Translations under genes and position numbers: made by a program | The notes under the pieces: generated by a model | Database searches by the model: none | What the model was told of the DNA's origin: nothing | Seen by the model: only the letters and a program-made list of their open reading frames with translations | Shown: one piece after another, positions 7,500 to 17,097 of the stretch | Numbering within the stretch: the first letter of the stretch is position 1 | Layout of the letters: each line of letters begins with the position of its first letter | Assembly (NCBI GenBank): GCA_003556865.1 | Contig: PWQF01000197.1 | Location: 1-26,001, forward strand | DNA: 26,001 nucleotides | Direction of reading: 5' to 3' | Origin: Elusimicrobiota bacterium | GTDB lineage: Bacteria > CG03 > SLGR01 > PWQF01

Positions 7500-8453
7500 C
7501 TACCAGTAATATTTAAAAAAATTGGCATCCTTTTCATATTTTTTGGTTAGGCCTTCTATTTCTTTCAGACGGGAAGGACTGAAAGAGGAAAACCCTTCTG
7601 CTATCCTAATGTTTTCCCTCAGCTCCCCGGAATTTGAAACTCCCACAATGGCAGTACTTACAGGAAATGACAGAGTATACCCCAGGGCTTCACTCATAGA
7701 TCTGATTCCCTTCTCCTTAAATATTCTTCCCCGGGCTGTAACTTTCATGGCTATAATTCCCATATCTTTTTTCAGGGCTGTTTGAAGAAGCTCTTTCTGA
7801 AAAGGCTTGTAATGAATATCTGCAGCATTAAGGGTTAAAAGTATACAATCAAAACTGTAAGTTTCTATACCCTTGAGAAGTACGGCCGGTGAGCGGTGCC
7901 CGGTAATTCCGGTATATCTTATTAAACCCTGTTTTTTTAGTTCTTCCAGGGCCTTAATTGCTCCATCGGGGGCAAAAACTCTTTTCAGATCATTTTCGGT
8001 ACGTATGTTATGAAGCTGGTAAAGATCAAGATAGTCAGTATTCAGGCGCCTAAGGCTTTGTTTGAAGCGCTTCATTGTACCGGCATAGCTTCTGCTATCT
8101 GTTTTTGAGGCCAGGAAAACCTCCTTTCGTCTATATTTCATTACCCGTCCTATGTTTAACTCACTGCCGCCTGAACCGTAAGCAGGTGCGGTATCTATAT
8201 AATTTACTCCCCTGTCAATAGCCTCATTAATTATTTTAACCGCTTTGCTGCTATTTACCTTCTCAACAGCAGATTCTCCCCCCAGGCTGAATATACTAAC
8301 CTTGTGTCCCGTCCGCCCCAGTCTCCTTAGAGGCATACCTGATGAGGAAGTTTTACCATAAAGCTTTTCGGCCAAACTTAAAATTTTATTTATTCCCAGC
8401 ATCCCCGCTGCAAGTACCCCTAAACCGGTTTTAATAAATGCTCTTCGTTTCAT
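7500..8453 (-). CDS. Aldo/keto reductase with N-terminal Tat signal
   Basis: A 317-residue NAD(P)H-dependent aldo/keto reductase. The N-terminus KRRAFIK followed by a hydrophobic stretch (to about residue 27) is a textbook twin-arginine signal, so the protein is probably exported folded to the periplasm or stays membrane-tethered. The full AKR catalytic tetrad is visible: D87 (IDTAPAYG), Y92, K117 (ASKTD) and H148 (YQLHNI). The C-terminal nucleotide site is also present (STAIVGVSNSGELREN). There is one cysteine, so no added iron-sulfur domain of the kind seen in some longer relatives. It begins 5 bp after the tamB stop, so it probably shares that transcript. The substrate is unknown. Export of an NAD(P)H enzyme is odd, since the cofactor would have to be carried inside the folded protein. 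Confidence 0.88.
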   Translation of the reverse strand: MKRRAFIKTGLGVLAAGMLGINKILSLAEKLYGKTSSSGMPLRRLGRTGHKVSIFSLGGESAVEKVNSSKAVKIINEAIDRGVNYIDTAPAYGSGGSELNIGRVMKYRRKEVFLASKTDSRSYAGTMKRFKQSLRRLNTDYLDLYQLHNIRTENDLKRVFAPDGAIKALEELKKQGLIRYTGITGHRSPAVLLKGIETYSFDCILLTLNAADIHYKPFQKELLQTALKKDMGIIAMKVTARGRIFKEKGIRSMSEALGYTLSFPVSTAIVGVSNSGELRENIRIAEGFSSFSPSRLKEIEGLTKKYEKDANFFKYYW

Positions 8454-8458
8454 TTAAG

Positions 8459-11400
8459 TCAGAACCTGAACCTTTGTTCAATACCAAGAAACTGCTCCTG
8501 GCCCGAAAGCCGGCCCCTTAAAAACTGACTTTCACGCATCCGGTAAGACATATCCAGCTGATGAGAAAGCCTAAGCGGATTATCCAGGGCAAGTCCGTAC
8601 TCCAGATAGTACCCCATAAAAAAGCGGTCTGAAAGATGTCTTCCCACTCTTAATCCTGCTCCTCTAAGCTGAAGGGCATCCTGATGATAATCCTCTTCAA
8701 ACTTTATATCCACCCTGGCCACATCAATTAAATCCGCCTGCCGGAGTATATTTTGCACCAGGGGAGTAGTTAAGTTGGCATCGATAGCCCTTAAGAGTTC
8801 TCTCCTCATAAGCATACTACGCTCCTCAGCAGTAAGATCCTCTAAAGTAACTCCGGCTAAAGCCAGTTCGGTAGCCTCTCTCTGTGTAGTTATATCTTCA
8901 AATCTGGCAGAAGAAAACTGAGGCTCCATATCGGCAATTCTGTTTCTTGAAATTCTCATTTCTATTTCATCGTCTTCAACTATATCATCCTCAATGGTCC
9001 GCCTTATTCTGGTAGCTGCAGTGCCCTCTATATACTCTCTCCCTTCTTCAAAAGCGACCCTCACCTCCCTCAGTTCAAACTCCCGGTTAAAATAATTAAC
9101 CGTGCCCTGATCTGAATAAAGCAACCCGTCTACCAATAAAGGGCCGGAAGGCTCTTTGGTAAAGTGAAGCCCGCCGTTAACCCGGGCTCGGGCATAGGTA
9201 TTTTCATACCATACAGATCCTCCTGCCTCCATATTTATATCGATATGAAATTCTTCTAACAGGGTTCTATCGGGGGGGGGCTGAACAGTTACCCTGGAAG
9301 CTGGAGGATAAGTAAAGTGAGAGTTTGAAAGAATGATATCACCCTTAATATATTTTTCACCCTCTTCTGAATAAAACCTGAGACTTCCCCCGGGTTCTCC
9401 CCTGGCAGGCAGGCTAAGATGCCTGCCGAAGATAGTGCTCTGGGGGATATCCAGGTAGGGGATGTTAAGGCTTACCCCTCTTTTATCTTCAGTTTTAATC
9501 AGAAGCATAAATTCAAGTGGTGTTTCCCTAAAATCAACATAACCATCCCCGGAAATACCCCCGGGAGCCCAATCAGCCTCAAAATTCTTTAAAATAATTT
9601 TGGAGCCTTCAGCTTCAAACTTCATATTAATATCAGTTATTTCGCTAAAATATTTCTTTCCCCGTATATCTCCCCCGGAAAGATTTAATTGCCCTTCTAT
9701 AAAGGGGGACGAAATATCTCCGCTTAAAGTAAAGCTCCCCTTTAAATCCCCCTTACCTTCAGTTATTTCAGGCAAAATATCCTTTAAAACTGCCAAACTT
9801 AATTTATCAATATTAAACTTAAAATCCGATCTTGCACCTATTACCCCCTCCCCGCTGATGCTTATATTACCCGGATAATCTATATATGTATGAGAAAGAC
9901 GAAGCATATCTTCTGAAAATTTAAATGAACTGCCTATATTTTTAACCTTCACTTCATTCCAAAAAGCTTCATCTATTTTAAGCTGACCCGAAATATCTTT
10001 TTTTTCCCGGCCTATTGTTAAATCTGCTTCTATATAAGATTTACCTTTCAGGTCTATTTCGCTATTTAAAATTCTTAAAACATCATTTATCTCAACTCTT
10101 TCTCCCCTAAATGAGCCTTTAAAGAAACCATTACTGTATACCCCCTCACCTTTTAAGAACTTATCCCGCTCAGCAATTCTTAAATGTTTTATTTCTATTC
10201 CTTCCGCCGGGGTTAATTTTATGACACCTTCAAGTCCATCCCGAACATTAAACTCAACACCCTCACTACTCGCCCGTAAATTAACAGCTTTGGTAAGTGA
10301 ATATCGGTTAACAAGAAGGTTTACGGGTATTATTTCAGCCTGAATTTGTGAGTAGTCGCTTTTTACAGTCCCGGATATTTCTGCCCCGCCCAGAAAAGAA
10401 AATGGACCGGCACCTGTATTTTTAAATACCGTGTTTAGGTGTATTTCAAACAATCCTTCTTCATTAAGGTCTATCTTTCCTCTATCTATGCCCAGTGAGC
10501 CTTCATTTAAAATTATATTTGCTTTTTTTATATCAATAATGCCCTGGCTGTAGCGGCCTTCCGAAGAAAAATCCTTAGCCCTTATACCGTACATATTAAT
10601 ATCAGCAACTTTTTTACTGTAGTTTACTACAGGCTTATTAAGGGTCCCCTTGATACTGCCACCTGCTTTAATACTTGCTTCTTTCAGCCCCTTTTCCCGG
10701 GGCGGAACTTTAAAATTCTCTATACTGAAAACAATATCAAGTTCATCTTTCGATAGGTAGCCCACAGCCTCCGCTATACCTTTCTGACCGGGAGCACGGG
10801 CAGTAAAACTATCGATACCGAGCCTTCCAGAGAAGTACTCCCCTTTTATATTTAAATCAGCTTTAAAGCCTTTAACCTCCCCGCCCTTTAATTGGGCTCC
10901 GTAATGCAGGTGGGGTTTTTTTCTGCTGCCGGATATATCAATCCTGCTGCTTAAAGAACCAGAAACATCTTCTTTAATTCCCGCTGCGGCAGCAATAAAA
11001 GAACCCCTCATATTTTCAACATCAACAAACCCCGAAAGTTCTACCTCTTCTCCCTCACCCCTTTTTTCACCGGAAAGAGCGGCAGTTATAAATCCCTCCC
11101 CCTCCAGTTCTGTCAGAAAATTCCCGTTATCTGTCCATCCGCTTAAAACGATATCTTTAATTTCTTCCCCGTTTAAAATTATTTCCGAGACCTCTGCGCG
11201 GTATTCATAGGCACTGGAAGCTGAAGCAGTATAGAGGGCTGAAAGGGAAATATCTCTATCAAAAAGACGGAATTTTTGACAAGAAAGAGTGATGTCCTGT
11301 GAAGGATAAACTTTACCGTTAAGTACAGCTTCTCCATTACCGCTTAAAACCCGGGCCTCCTCTATAAACGCTGCTTCTTCAGTGAAAGAAAAATTGGCCC

Positions 11401-12436
11401 GGGCGGAGGAAAAACTATATCCGTATAACGATGGGGACTTAAATTTAAGTTTTCCGGTTTTATTTTCTTCTGAATAATTAATATTGCCGCTTGCAGTGCC
11501 TCCTGTAATTATCTTTTCAGCACCCAGCAGAAAAGCCAGTTCACTCATTACCGCATCTTCCATAACAACATCGGCTTCCTTTAGAAAAAAAGTCCTATTT
11601 TCACGCCGTAGTTCTGCCCGGGCCCGGAGATACCCGTTTAACTCTTCAATAGATATACTGTAGTCGGATATGCCGTTATCTTTTAAATCAGCTGAAACAC
11701 TGGCACGGGTCCGGTATTTATTTCCTGCCGAAGAAAAATTAGATGTCTCTATCCGTGCTTCCCCTCCAAGCTGCCCGGGCCGGAAAAAAAACTGGCCTTC
11801 AAAGTTAAAATTACCAGCAGCTTCCGGGTAGAAGCTTTTAAGCCCAGGCATATCAGCAACGGGAATGCTATGACCCTTAAAAACACCCTTACCACCAAAA
11901 GGAGAAAACCCGCCCTCCCCGCTTAATGTGATATAGGCCTGACCCTGATCCTTAACAATGAGGTTGAGTGAAGAAAATTCTTTTAAGCGGGGGTTATAGT
12001 AAGCATTCCCGTTAAGAGAATATTTTCCATCCAGGGTAAAAGCTTCTATATTAAATTCCCGCTCATAAAAACCGGCTTCCAGAGAAACATGACCAAACTC
12101 TTTGTAGCCGGCTGAAAATTCTCTAAAAGAAAAGTCAGCACTGAAGGCAGGCTCTTCCCAGGAGCCCTGTGCTCTGAATTCCCCTTCCATAATACCTTTA
12201 AGGTTTTCAGACCCTGAAAATTGTCTCAAGTTTATATTTTCAGCCCTACCGCTTAAATTTATTTTTTGATTGTAGGAAACATTTCCTTCCCACAGGAAAC
12301 TGCCACCGGCCGTTTCCAGCCTTCCGGACAATATTTCAATCATATCTTCTGCATACCGGAAAGATGTCTGAAGAGATGAAATTTCTCTTGATGCTATCAG
12401 TCCGGTATCCATTGAAATTTTGCCGGACATTTCCAA
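8459..12436 (-). CDS. tamB: TamB-type translocation/assembly protein, C-terminal 1,325 residues (downstream of in-frame stop)
   Basis: This is the large distal part of a TamB (DUF490) envelope protein. TamB-like proteins span the periplasm as a hydrophobic beta-groove and help move lipids or outer-membrane proteins to the outer membrane. The chain is a long series of short amphipathic beta-strand repeats (patterns such as LxGxGxxxxxxF) with the conserved C-terminal DUF490 region in the last ~350 residues (around DGLLYSDQGTVNYF) and a terminal aromatic (…QRFRF). The listed start is a TTG at 12436 with an ATG two codons on, but neither is a convincing start. Coding sequence continues upstream in the same frame without a break to the TAA at 12520-12518, immediately after the 330-residue N-terminal part. 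This piece has no signal or anchor of its own, so alone it would not be exported. A run of nine C residues (9280-9272) encodes Gln-Pro-Pro-Pro. Confidence 0.85.
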   Translation of the reverse strand: MEMSGKISMDTGLIASREISSLQTSFRYAEDMIEILSGRLETAGGSFLWEGNVSYNQKINLSGRAENINLRQFSGSENLKGIMEGEFRAQGSWEEPAFSADFSFREFSAGYKEFGHVSLEAGFYEREFNIEAFTLDGKYSLNGNAYYNPRLKEFSSLNLIVKDQGQAYITLSGEGGFSPFGGKGVFKGHSIPVADMPGLKSFYPEAAGNFNFEGQFFFRPGQLGGEARIETSNFSSAGNKYRTRASVSADLKDNGISDYSISIEELNGYLRARAELRRENRTFFLKEADVVMEDAVMSELAFLLGAEKIITGGTASGNINYSEENKTGKLKFKSPSLYGYSFSSARANFSFTEEAAFIEEARVLSGNGEAVLNGKVYPSQDITLSCQKFRLFDRDISLSALYTASASSAYEYRAEVSEIILNGEEIKDIVLSGWTDNGNFLTELEGEGFITAALSGEKRGEGEEVELSGFVDVENMRGSFIAAAAGIKEDVSGSLSSRIDISGSRKKPHLHYGAQLKGGEVKGFKADLNIKGEYFSGRLGIDSFTARAPGQKGIAEAVGYLSKDELDIVFSIENFKVPPREKGLKEASIKAGGSIKGTLNKPVVNYSKKVADINMYGIRAKDFSSEGRYSQGIIDIKKANIILNEGSLGIDRGKIDLNEEGLFEIHLNTVFKNTGAGPFSFLGGAEISGTVKSDYSQIQAEIIPVNLLVNRYSLTKAVNLRASSEGVEFNVRDGLEGVIKLTPAEGIEIKHLRIAERDKFLKGEGVYSNGFFKGSFRGERVEINDVLRILNSEIDLKGKSYIEADLTIGREKKDISGQLKIDEAFWNEVKVKNIGSSFKFSEDMLRLSHTYIDYPGNISISGEGVIGARSDFKFNIDKLSLAVLKDILPEITEGKGDLKGSFTLSGDISSPFIEGQLNLSGGDIRGKKYFSEITDINMKFEAEGSKIILKNFEADWAPGGISGDGYVDFRETPLEFMLLIKTEDKRGVSLNIPYLDIPQSTIFGRHLSLPARGEPGGSLRFYSEEGEKYIKGDIILSNSHFTYPPASRVTVQPPPDRTLLEEFHIDINMEAGGSVWYENTYARARVNGGLHFTKEPSGPLLVDGLLYSDQGTVNYFNREFELREVRVAFEEGREYIEGTAATRIRRTIEDDIVEDDEIEMRISRNRIADMEPQFSSARFEDITTQREATELALAGVTLEDLTAEERSMLMRRELLRAIDANLTTPLVQNILRQADLIDVARVDIKFEEDYHQDALQLRGAGLRVGRHLSDRFFMGYYLEYGLALDNPLRLSHQLDMSYRMRESQFLRGRLSGQEQFLGIEQRFRF

Positions 12437-12517
12437 TTCCCCGGGAGTCCCCCTGATATCCCCCTGAAGTTCTGCCCGGCCCCTTATTAAATCAATACCC
12501 CGTTCCTTAAGAACAGG

Positions 12518-12520
12518 TTA
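12518..12520 (-). other. In-frame TAA interrupting tamB
   Basis: The stop falls between VRGMVDA and PVLKERGIDL in an otherwise open frame: 13510 and 12436 are in the same phase (358 codons apart) and the 27 codons after the stop encode a typical TamB strand pattern (RGRAELQGDIRGTPGE). TAA is the normal terminator of several neighbouring genes (cimA, lysC, thrB, clpC), so codon reassignment is not the explanation. One base change from CAA, GAA, AAA, TCA or TTA would produce it. Confidence 0.85.
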
Positions 12521-13510
12521 AGCATCTACCATACCTCTAACTTTAAGGTTAAGGGACGGAGAAAAAAAATAATTAGCTATTATCCCCTCTACGGATACAG
12601 AATTATCCTCCCAGTTTAAAACAGCCTCTTCTACCAGAAGCCGTGAGGGCGAAATATTTATCTGGGCGCGGGGAACAGTAAAATTCTTCCATTCCCCTTT
12701 CCTGATGTCTGCAGTGCCGCTAAAATTAAGAGAGCTTATATCTTCAATAACCGCAAACCGGTTTCCGCTGAACCTAAGTCCGGCATCTATACTTGCCGCC
12801 GGAAATTTTTCTTCTGAAATTTTCTCAAAAATTTGTTTTAACCCTTTTAAATTAAAGGCGCTAAAAGAAATGTTGCCTTCGAAATCTCCGGTTAGGCTAT
12901 GCATATCCCCCTGGATTTTTATGTGCCGAGCAAGATCCTCGACCTCAAGCTCCGATTTTAAATGCATGTCCGGATATCCTCCCAGCAGTAGCGAAGCTCT
13001 TAACTCTTTGATAAAATAGGAGTGGCCATCAGGCATAATAATATCAGATCGCCCCCCTATAATACGCAGGGTCCAGGAGGGCATAACCCCTCCTTCGGAA
13101 CTTTTTAATTTTTCCAGGCCGCGGACAGAAGCGCTTCCTTCAGAAAAATCTATTACTGTACGGGGCCTGTAAAAACTTATTCTGCTTATAAGCCTGCCGG
13201 GATCCCTTATGTTTCTGAAAATTTTAAGAAGTGAGTAGCTGACCTTAATCCTATCAATTTTTAAGAGTGGGATACCCTTTTCCCTGTCCATTATCCGGAC
13301 ACCGGTAATAACAGCCCTGTTTAATATATCTGAGCTTATCCTGTCAATTTCAACTTCCCGGCCCGCATAGGCGGAAAGCTGGGCCCGGGCAAAAGTCTTA
13401 AGATGCTGGTTAAACTTACGGCTCTGCACATATAAAAAAGCAGAGGCGGCTAGTGCCAGAATTAAACCCGCGCTGATCAAAAATGTTTTTTTTCTCTTTT
13501 TTGCTTCCAT
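12518..13510 (-). CDS. tamB: TamB-type protein, N-terminal 330 residues with membrane anchor
   Basis: This is the start of the same TamB/AsmA-like protein, ended by an in-frame TAA. A basic start (MEAKKRKK) is followed by a transmembrane anchor at about 9-28. Then comes the typical TamB/AsmA opening: a short helix that binds the inner-membrane surface, then GREVEIDRISSDILN and LLKIDRIKVSYSLLK, and repeated beta-strand units. The ATG at 13510 lies 76 bp after clpC with no strong Shine-Dalgarno (ACCT before TAAATG is not a match). Translation past the stop would join it to the 1,325-residue part, for a protein of about 1,683 residues, a normal TamB size. Whether the split is a true mutation, a sequencing error or a recoded stop cannot be told here. 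In many bacteria tamB sits beside an Omp85 gene (tamA/bamA); none is present in this window. Confidence 0.88.
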   Translation of the reverse strand: MEAKKRKKTFLISAGLILALAASAFLYVQSRKFNQHLKTFARAQLSAYAGREVEIDRISSDILNRAVITGVRIMDREKGIPLLKIDRIKVSYSLLKIFRNIRDPGRLISRISFYRPRTVIDFSEGSASVRGLEKLKSSEGGVMPSWTLRIIGGRSDIIMPDGHSYFIKELRASLLLGGYPDMHLKSELEVEDLARHIKIQGDMHSLTGDFEGNISFSAFNLKGLKQIFEKISEEKFPAASIDAGLRFSGNRFAVIEDISSLNFSGTADIRKGEWKNFTVPRAQINISPSRLLVEEAVLNWEDNSVSVEGIIANYFFSPSLNLKVRGMVDA

Positions 13511-13551
13511 TTAGGTATTTTTTTAAGACCCGGTGCTTTTAAAGGCGCGGT

Positions 13552-13573
13552 AACAAAACCCTGCAAATCAGGG
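13552..13573 (-). terminator. Weak Rho-independent terminator-like hairpin after clpC
   Basis: On the minus strand, CCCTG-ATTTG-CAGGG (13573-13559) forms a 5-bp G+C-rich stem with a 5-nt loop and is followed directly by TTTTGTT. It begins 14 bp after the clpC stop, in the 76-bp gap before tamB. The stem is short, so it may attenuate rather than end transcription. Confidence 0.45.
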
Positions 13574-13586
13574 AAAATTTAAAGTA

Positions 13587-16031
13587 TTATTTTTTTTCCT
13601 GTTCAAAATAAATTTCCCCGTCTTTTAATTCAGCCTTTATTTTAGCCGGCGGACGCACCTCTTTTTTAAGCATTTCTTCCGCTAGCGGATCTTCTATAAG
13701 TTTTCTTATGGTTCTTTGCAGGGGACGGGCGCCGTATTCGGGGTCAAAACCTTTTTCGGCCAGAAACTCAAGGACCTCCTTTGAAGGTACAAGTTCAATT
13801 TCCTGAGCGTTAAGTCTTTCCTCAAGCTCTTTCATCATTATTTTTACGATCTTAAATATATGCTCTTTTTTAAGTGGATGAAATACTATAAGTTCATCTA
13901 AGCGGTTTATAAACTCGGGACGGAAGGTCTTTTTTGCCTCTTCCAGTACTTTTTCCTTAATATCCTCATAGTTCATTTCCGTTTCCCCCCCCTTCTGAAA
14001 ACCCAGGCCCTTGCTTTTAAGCTCCCTGGTTCCCAGATTTGAGGTCATTATTATAACCGTATTCCTAAACACAACTTTGTGACCCAGATTATCTGTAATC
14101 TGCCCGTTATCAAAAATCTGCAGAAGTATATTAAAGACTTCAGGATGAGCTTTTTCTATCTCATCCAGCAAAACTACTGAATAAGGTTTGCGTCTTACAT
14201 CTTCAGTTAAGGAGCCTCCTTCCTCGTAGCCCACATATCCCGGTGGAGCACCTATAAGCCGGGAAACAGAATACTTTTCCATAAATTCGCTCATATCTAC
14301 CCTGATAAGTGAATCTTTATCCCCAAACATATAGTCGGCAAGAGTTCTTGCCAGTTCGGTTTTTCCCACTCCTGTGGGCCCCAGGAAAAGAAAAGAGCCT
14401 ATAGGTTTTCTGGCATCCTTAAGGCCGGTGCGGGACCGTCTTATAGCCTGGGAAATATTTTTAACTGCCTCATCCTGACCTATAATCCTCTGGTGCAGTT
14501 CTTCTTCCATATTAAGGAGCCTCTTTGATTCGGTTTCAGTCATTTTTCTTACCGGAATACCGGTCCACCCGGAAATTATATGAGCTATATCCTCAGGATT
14601 AACTGTATTTTCACCGTCATTGACGCTATTTTCCCACTTCTGTTTTGCCTTTTTTATTTTTTCCTCAAGCTTCTTTTCCTCGTCTCTCAGGTCAGCTGCC
14701 TTTTCATATTCCTGGGAGGCGATTGCTGCTTTTTTTTCTTTGGTTACCGAGGCCTTTTCTTCTTCAATTTTTTTTATATCCTGAGGTACCATGGTCATCT
14801 TCAGCCTTGCTCTCGACCCGGCTTCATCTATGACATCTATGGCCTTGTCCGGAAGAAACCGGTCAGTTATAAAACGCTGAGAAAGGCGCGCGGCGGCCTC
14901 CAGGGAGTCATCTGAAAGCTTAACCCTGTGATGAGTCTCGTACCTGTCCCTTAGACCTTTTAATATCTGTATGGTCTCATCAACGGTAGGAGGATCTACC
15001 ACTACCGGCTGAAACCTCCGGGCCAAAGCGGCATCATTTTCTATATGCTTTCTGTATTCATCCAGTGTAGTAGCCCCCACACACTGAAGTAGTCCGCGTG
15101 AAAGAACAGGCTTCAGTATGTTGGATGCATCCATAGCTCCTTCTGCAGCTCCTGCCCCTATTACCGTATGCAGCTCGTCTATAAAAAGTATTATTTTATT
15201 TTTTGCCTGCTTAATCTCGTTCATAGCCCTTTTTAGCCTCTGCTCAAATTCCCCCCTGTATTTTGTTCCGGCAATCATTGCTGCCAGGTCCAGGGTTACT
15301 ACTCTTTTATTCATAAGAAGTTCGGGGACTTCGCTTCCTGCAATTTTCTGGGCAAGCCCCTCAACTATTGCGGTTTTTCCTACTCCGGCATCACCTACCA
15401 GTACCGGATTATTTTTAGTGCGCCTGGAAAGTATCTGAATTATTCTCTGAATCTCGTTTCCTCTTCCTATTACGGGATCCAGCTTATCTTCCGAGGCCAT
15501 AACTGTCAGGTCCGTACCGTATGTATCAAGGACAGGTGTTTTAGAAGTTTTTGAGGACTTGAAGGCACCGCCGTAACCCCCGGTATTAAGGGCTCCATCA
15601 CCTAAAAGATTAATTACCGCCTTGCGTACTTTTTCCCTGGAAAGATCCGCCTCGGCCAAAACCCTGTTTGCTATTCCTTCCTCTTCCCTTATAAGCCCCA
15701 GAAGTATATGCTCCGTACCTACAAAATTATGGCCCAGCTCATTTGCTTCCTTAACTGCAAGGGAAAGAACCCTTTTAGCCCTTGGGGTCATAGGTCTTTC
15801 TCCGGAAAGAAGAATATTTTCCCCCTCACCAACCATATTTATTATTTTTGATTTCAGCTCTCCCTTATCCACTCCCAAAGTTTTAAGGGCTTCAGCAGCC
15901 ACGCCGTCTGAAAGTGAAAGTAGTCCTAAAAGTATATGTTCCGTTCCCACATAGTCATGGCTTAATTTTTTAGACTCTTTCTGGGCCAGTACGATAACCT
16001 TTTGAGCTCTCTTGGTAAACTTGTTAAACAT
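13587..16031 (-). CDS. clpC: ATP-dependent Clp protease ATPase subunit ClpC
   Basis: A class I Hsp100 unfoldase that feeds proteins to ClpP in the cytoplasm. The 814-residue chain is full length. Two Clp_N repeats lie at about 1-145. AAA1 has Walker A GDAGVGKT (213-220) and Walker B ILFIDE (281-286). A ClpC-type middle domain with UVR-like coiled coil spans about 412-470. AAA2 has Walker A GPTGVGKT (551-558) and Walker B VVLLDE (619-624). The loop KGLGFQ (675-679) is the likely ClpP-docking LGF motif. The middle domain distinguishes ClpC from ClpB (longer) and ClpA (none). The ATG at 16031 has AAGGAG 6 nt upstream and starts 16 bp after mcsB. McsB-phosphorylated arginine binds the ClpC N-domain in B. 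subtilis, so substrate marking and degradation are likely co-expressed here. The ClpP gene is not in the window. Confidence 0.97.
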   Translation of the reverse strand: MFNKFTKRAQKVIVLAQKESKKLSHDYVGTEHILLGLLSLSDGVAAEALKTLGVDKGELKSKIINMVGEGENILLSGERPMTPRAKRVLSLAVKEANELGHNFVGTEHILLGLIREEEGIANRVLAEADLSREKVRKAVINLLGDGALNTGGYGGAFKSSKTSKTPVLDTYGTDLTVMASEDKLDPVIGRGNEIQRIIQILSRRTKNNPVLVGDAGVGKTAIVEGLAQKIAGSEVPELLMNKRVVTLDLAAMIAGTKYRGEFEQRLKRAMNEIKQAKNKIILFIDELHTVIGAGAAEGAMDASNILKPVLSRGLLQCVGATTLDEYRKHIENDAALARRFQPVVVDPPTVDETIQILKGLRDRYETHHRVKLSDDSLEAAARLSQRFITDRFLPDKAIDVIDEAGSRARLKMTMVPQDIKKIEEEKASVTKEKKAAIASQEYEKAADLRDEEKKLEEKIKKAKQKWENSVNDGENTVNPEDIAHIISGWTGIPVRKMTETESKRLLNMEEELHQRIIGQDEAVKNISQAIRRSRTGLKDARKPIGSFLFLGPTGVGKTELARTLADYMFGDKDSLIRVDMSEFMEKYSVSRLIGAPPGYVGYEEGGSLTEDVRRKPYSVVLLDEIEKAHPEVFNILLQIFDNGQITDNLGHKVVFRNTVIIMTSNLGTRELKSKGLGFQKGGETEMNYEDIKEKVLEEAKKTFRPEFINRLDELIVFHPLKKEHIFKIVKIMMKELEERLNAQEIELVPSKEVLEFLAEKGFDPEYGARPLQRTIRKLIEDPLAEEMLKKEVRPPAKIKAELKDGEIYFEQEKK

Positions 16032-16047
16032 ATTTTTCTCCTTGTTT

Positions 16048-17097
16048 TTATTTTGACAGTGTTTCTCTTATTATTTCTGCCCTGGAACGCCGTCTTTGAT
16101 TGCTGTCCATACTGCTGCCGGCAATTTCCTGTATATGTCCCGGCATTATTTTTATCATAAGATTGTTAAGCTTCTGTATTTCATATTCTGCTATTCCCGT
16201 ATATACACCCAGCTTAAGGTTAGATATAAGGTTAAGAGCCTCGGTATCTGAAATCTTATAGGCATTCTGAAGAAGCCCCTTAGCCCTGTAAACCCTGTCC
16301 TTAAGGCTGTCTGCATCGGTTTTAAAAAGTTTTTCCCTTAATTTTTCTTCTCTCCTTGAAACCTGTGTTACCAACCGGTTAAGGTTATCCAGTATCCTCT
16401 GTTCGGAAAGACCCAGGGTAACCTGATTAGATACCTGGAGCATATCCCCCATTATCTTTGTCCCTTCTCCCCGTAAGCCCCTTACCACCATACCCATTTT
16501 ATTTATGCTTTCCATAGTTGAAATAAGTCCACCCGAAATAGCCAGAGCCGGAAGATGCAGCTGGCAGGAGGCCCTCATACCGGTACCGGTATTGGTTGGG
16601 CAAGAGGTAAGATAACCCAGCTTTTCCGAATAAGCAAATTTAATTCGGGAACTGAGCTCGTCGTCAGCTTTGTTAATAATTTCCCAAGAATCAAAAAGAT
16701 TAAGTCCTGCAGAAATAATCTGCAGCCTTATATGATCTTCTTCGTTTATAATAAGACTCATCTGCTCCCTGGAATCAATTAAAATTCCGGCAGGATTATC
16801 TTCATAGGAGCTGGTTTCGCTGCTTATGAGATTGCGCTCCTGTAAAAGCTGAAGATCAGTTTGAGTGCATTCGCTTAAAATTATTTTAGTGGCTCCCTTA
16901 AAAAAAGAAGTATCTTCAGCTGCAATGAATATTTTATTTAAACATTTTTTCAGATCCTCATTATCTGCCTGGCCGGGCATGGGGCAGGAGCTGAGGTTTC
17001 TGGCCAGCCTTATTCTTGTGGATACAATAATGCCGTCAAAATTAGATGAAGGCTGCAGCCAGGATATATCTTTTTCCGCCAGGTTTCTAAGTTTCAT
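16048..17097 (-). CDS. mcsB: Protein-arginine kinase McsB
   Basis: McsB phosphorylates arginine side chains of damaged or regulatory proteins, marking them for ClpC-ClpP. The chain of 349 residues has the phosphagen-kinase fold: STRIRLARN (26-34, nucleotide site), NEEDHIR (118-124), the catalytic cysteine C166 in TSCPTNTGTG, and RGLRGEGT (206-213). The C-terminal RRRSRAEIIRETL is the McsB-type tail. I chose the ATG at 17097, which overlaps mcsA by 11 bp. A TTG at 17112 would add five residues and a 26-bp overlap. Shine-Dalgarno spacing is poor for both (AAGGA almost touches the ATG), so the start is uncertain by five codons. Creatine/arginine kinases proper have a different N-domain, and the mcsA-mcsB-clpC order confirms the call. 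Confidence 0.95.
   Translation of the reverse strand: MKLRNLAEKDISWLQPSSNFDGIIVSTRIRLARNLSSCPMPGQADNEDLKKCLNKIFIAAEDTSFFKGATKIILSECTQTDLQLLQERNLISSETSSYEDNPAGILIDSREQMSLIINEEDHIRLQIISAGLNLFDSWEIINKADDELSSRIKFAYSEKLGYLTSCPTNTGTGMRASCQLHLPALAISGGLISTMESINKMGMVVRGLRGEGTKIMGDMLQVSNQVTLGLSEQRILDNLNRLVTQVSRREEKLREKLFKTDADSLKDRVYRAKGLLQNAYKISDTEALNLISNLKLGVYTGIAEYEIQKLNNLMIKIMPGHIQEIAGSSMDSNQRRRSRAEIIRETLSK

Noticed and set aside
12518..12520. TAA reassigned to an amino acid in this organism
   Set aside because: cimA, lysC, thrB, clpC, mcsB, ilvE, lolC and comF all end in TAA at the expected protein length, so TAA is a normal stop here.
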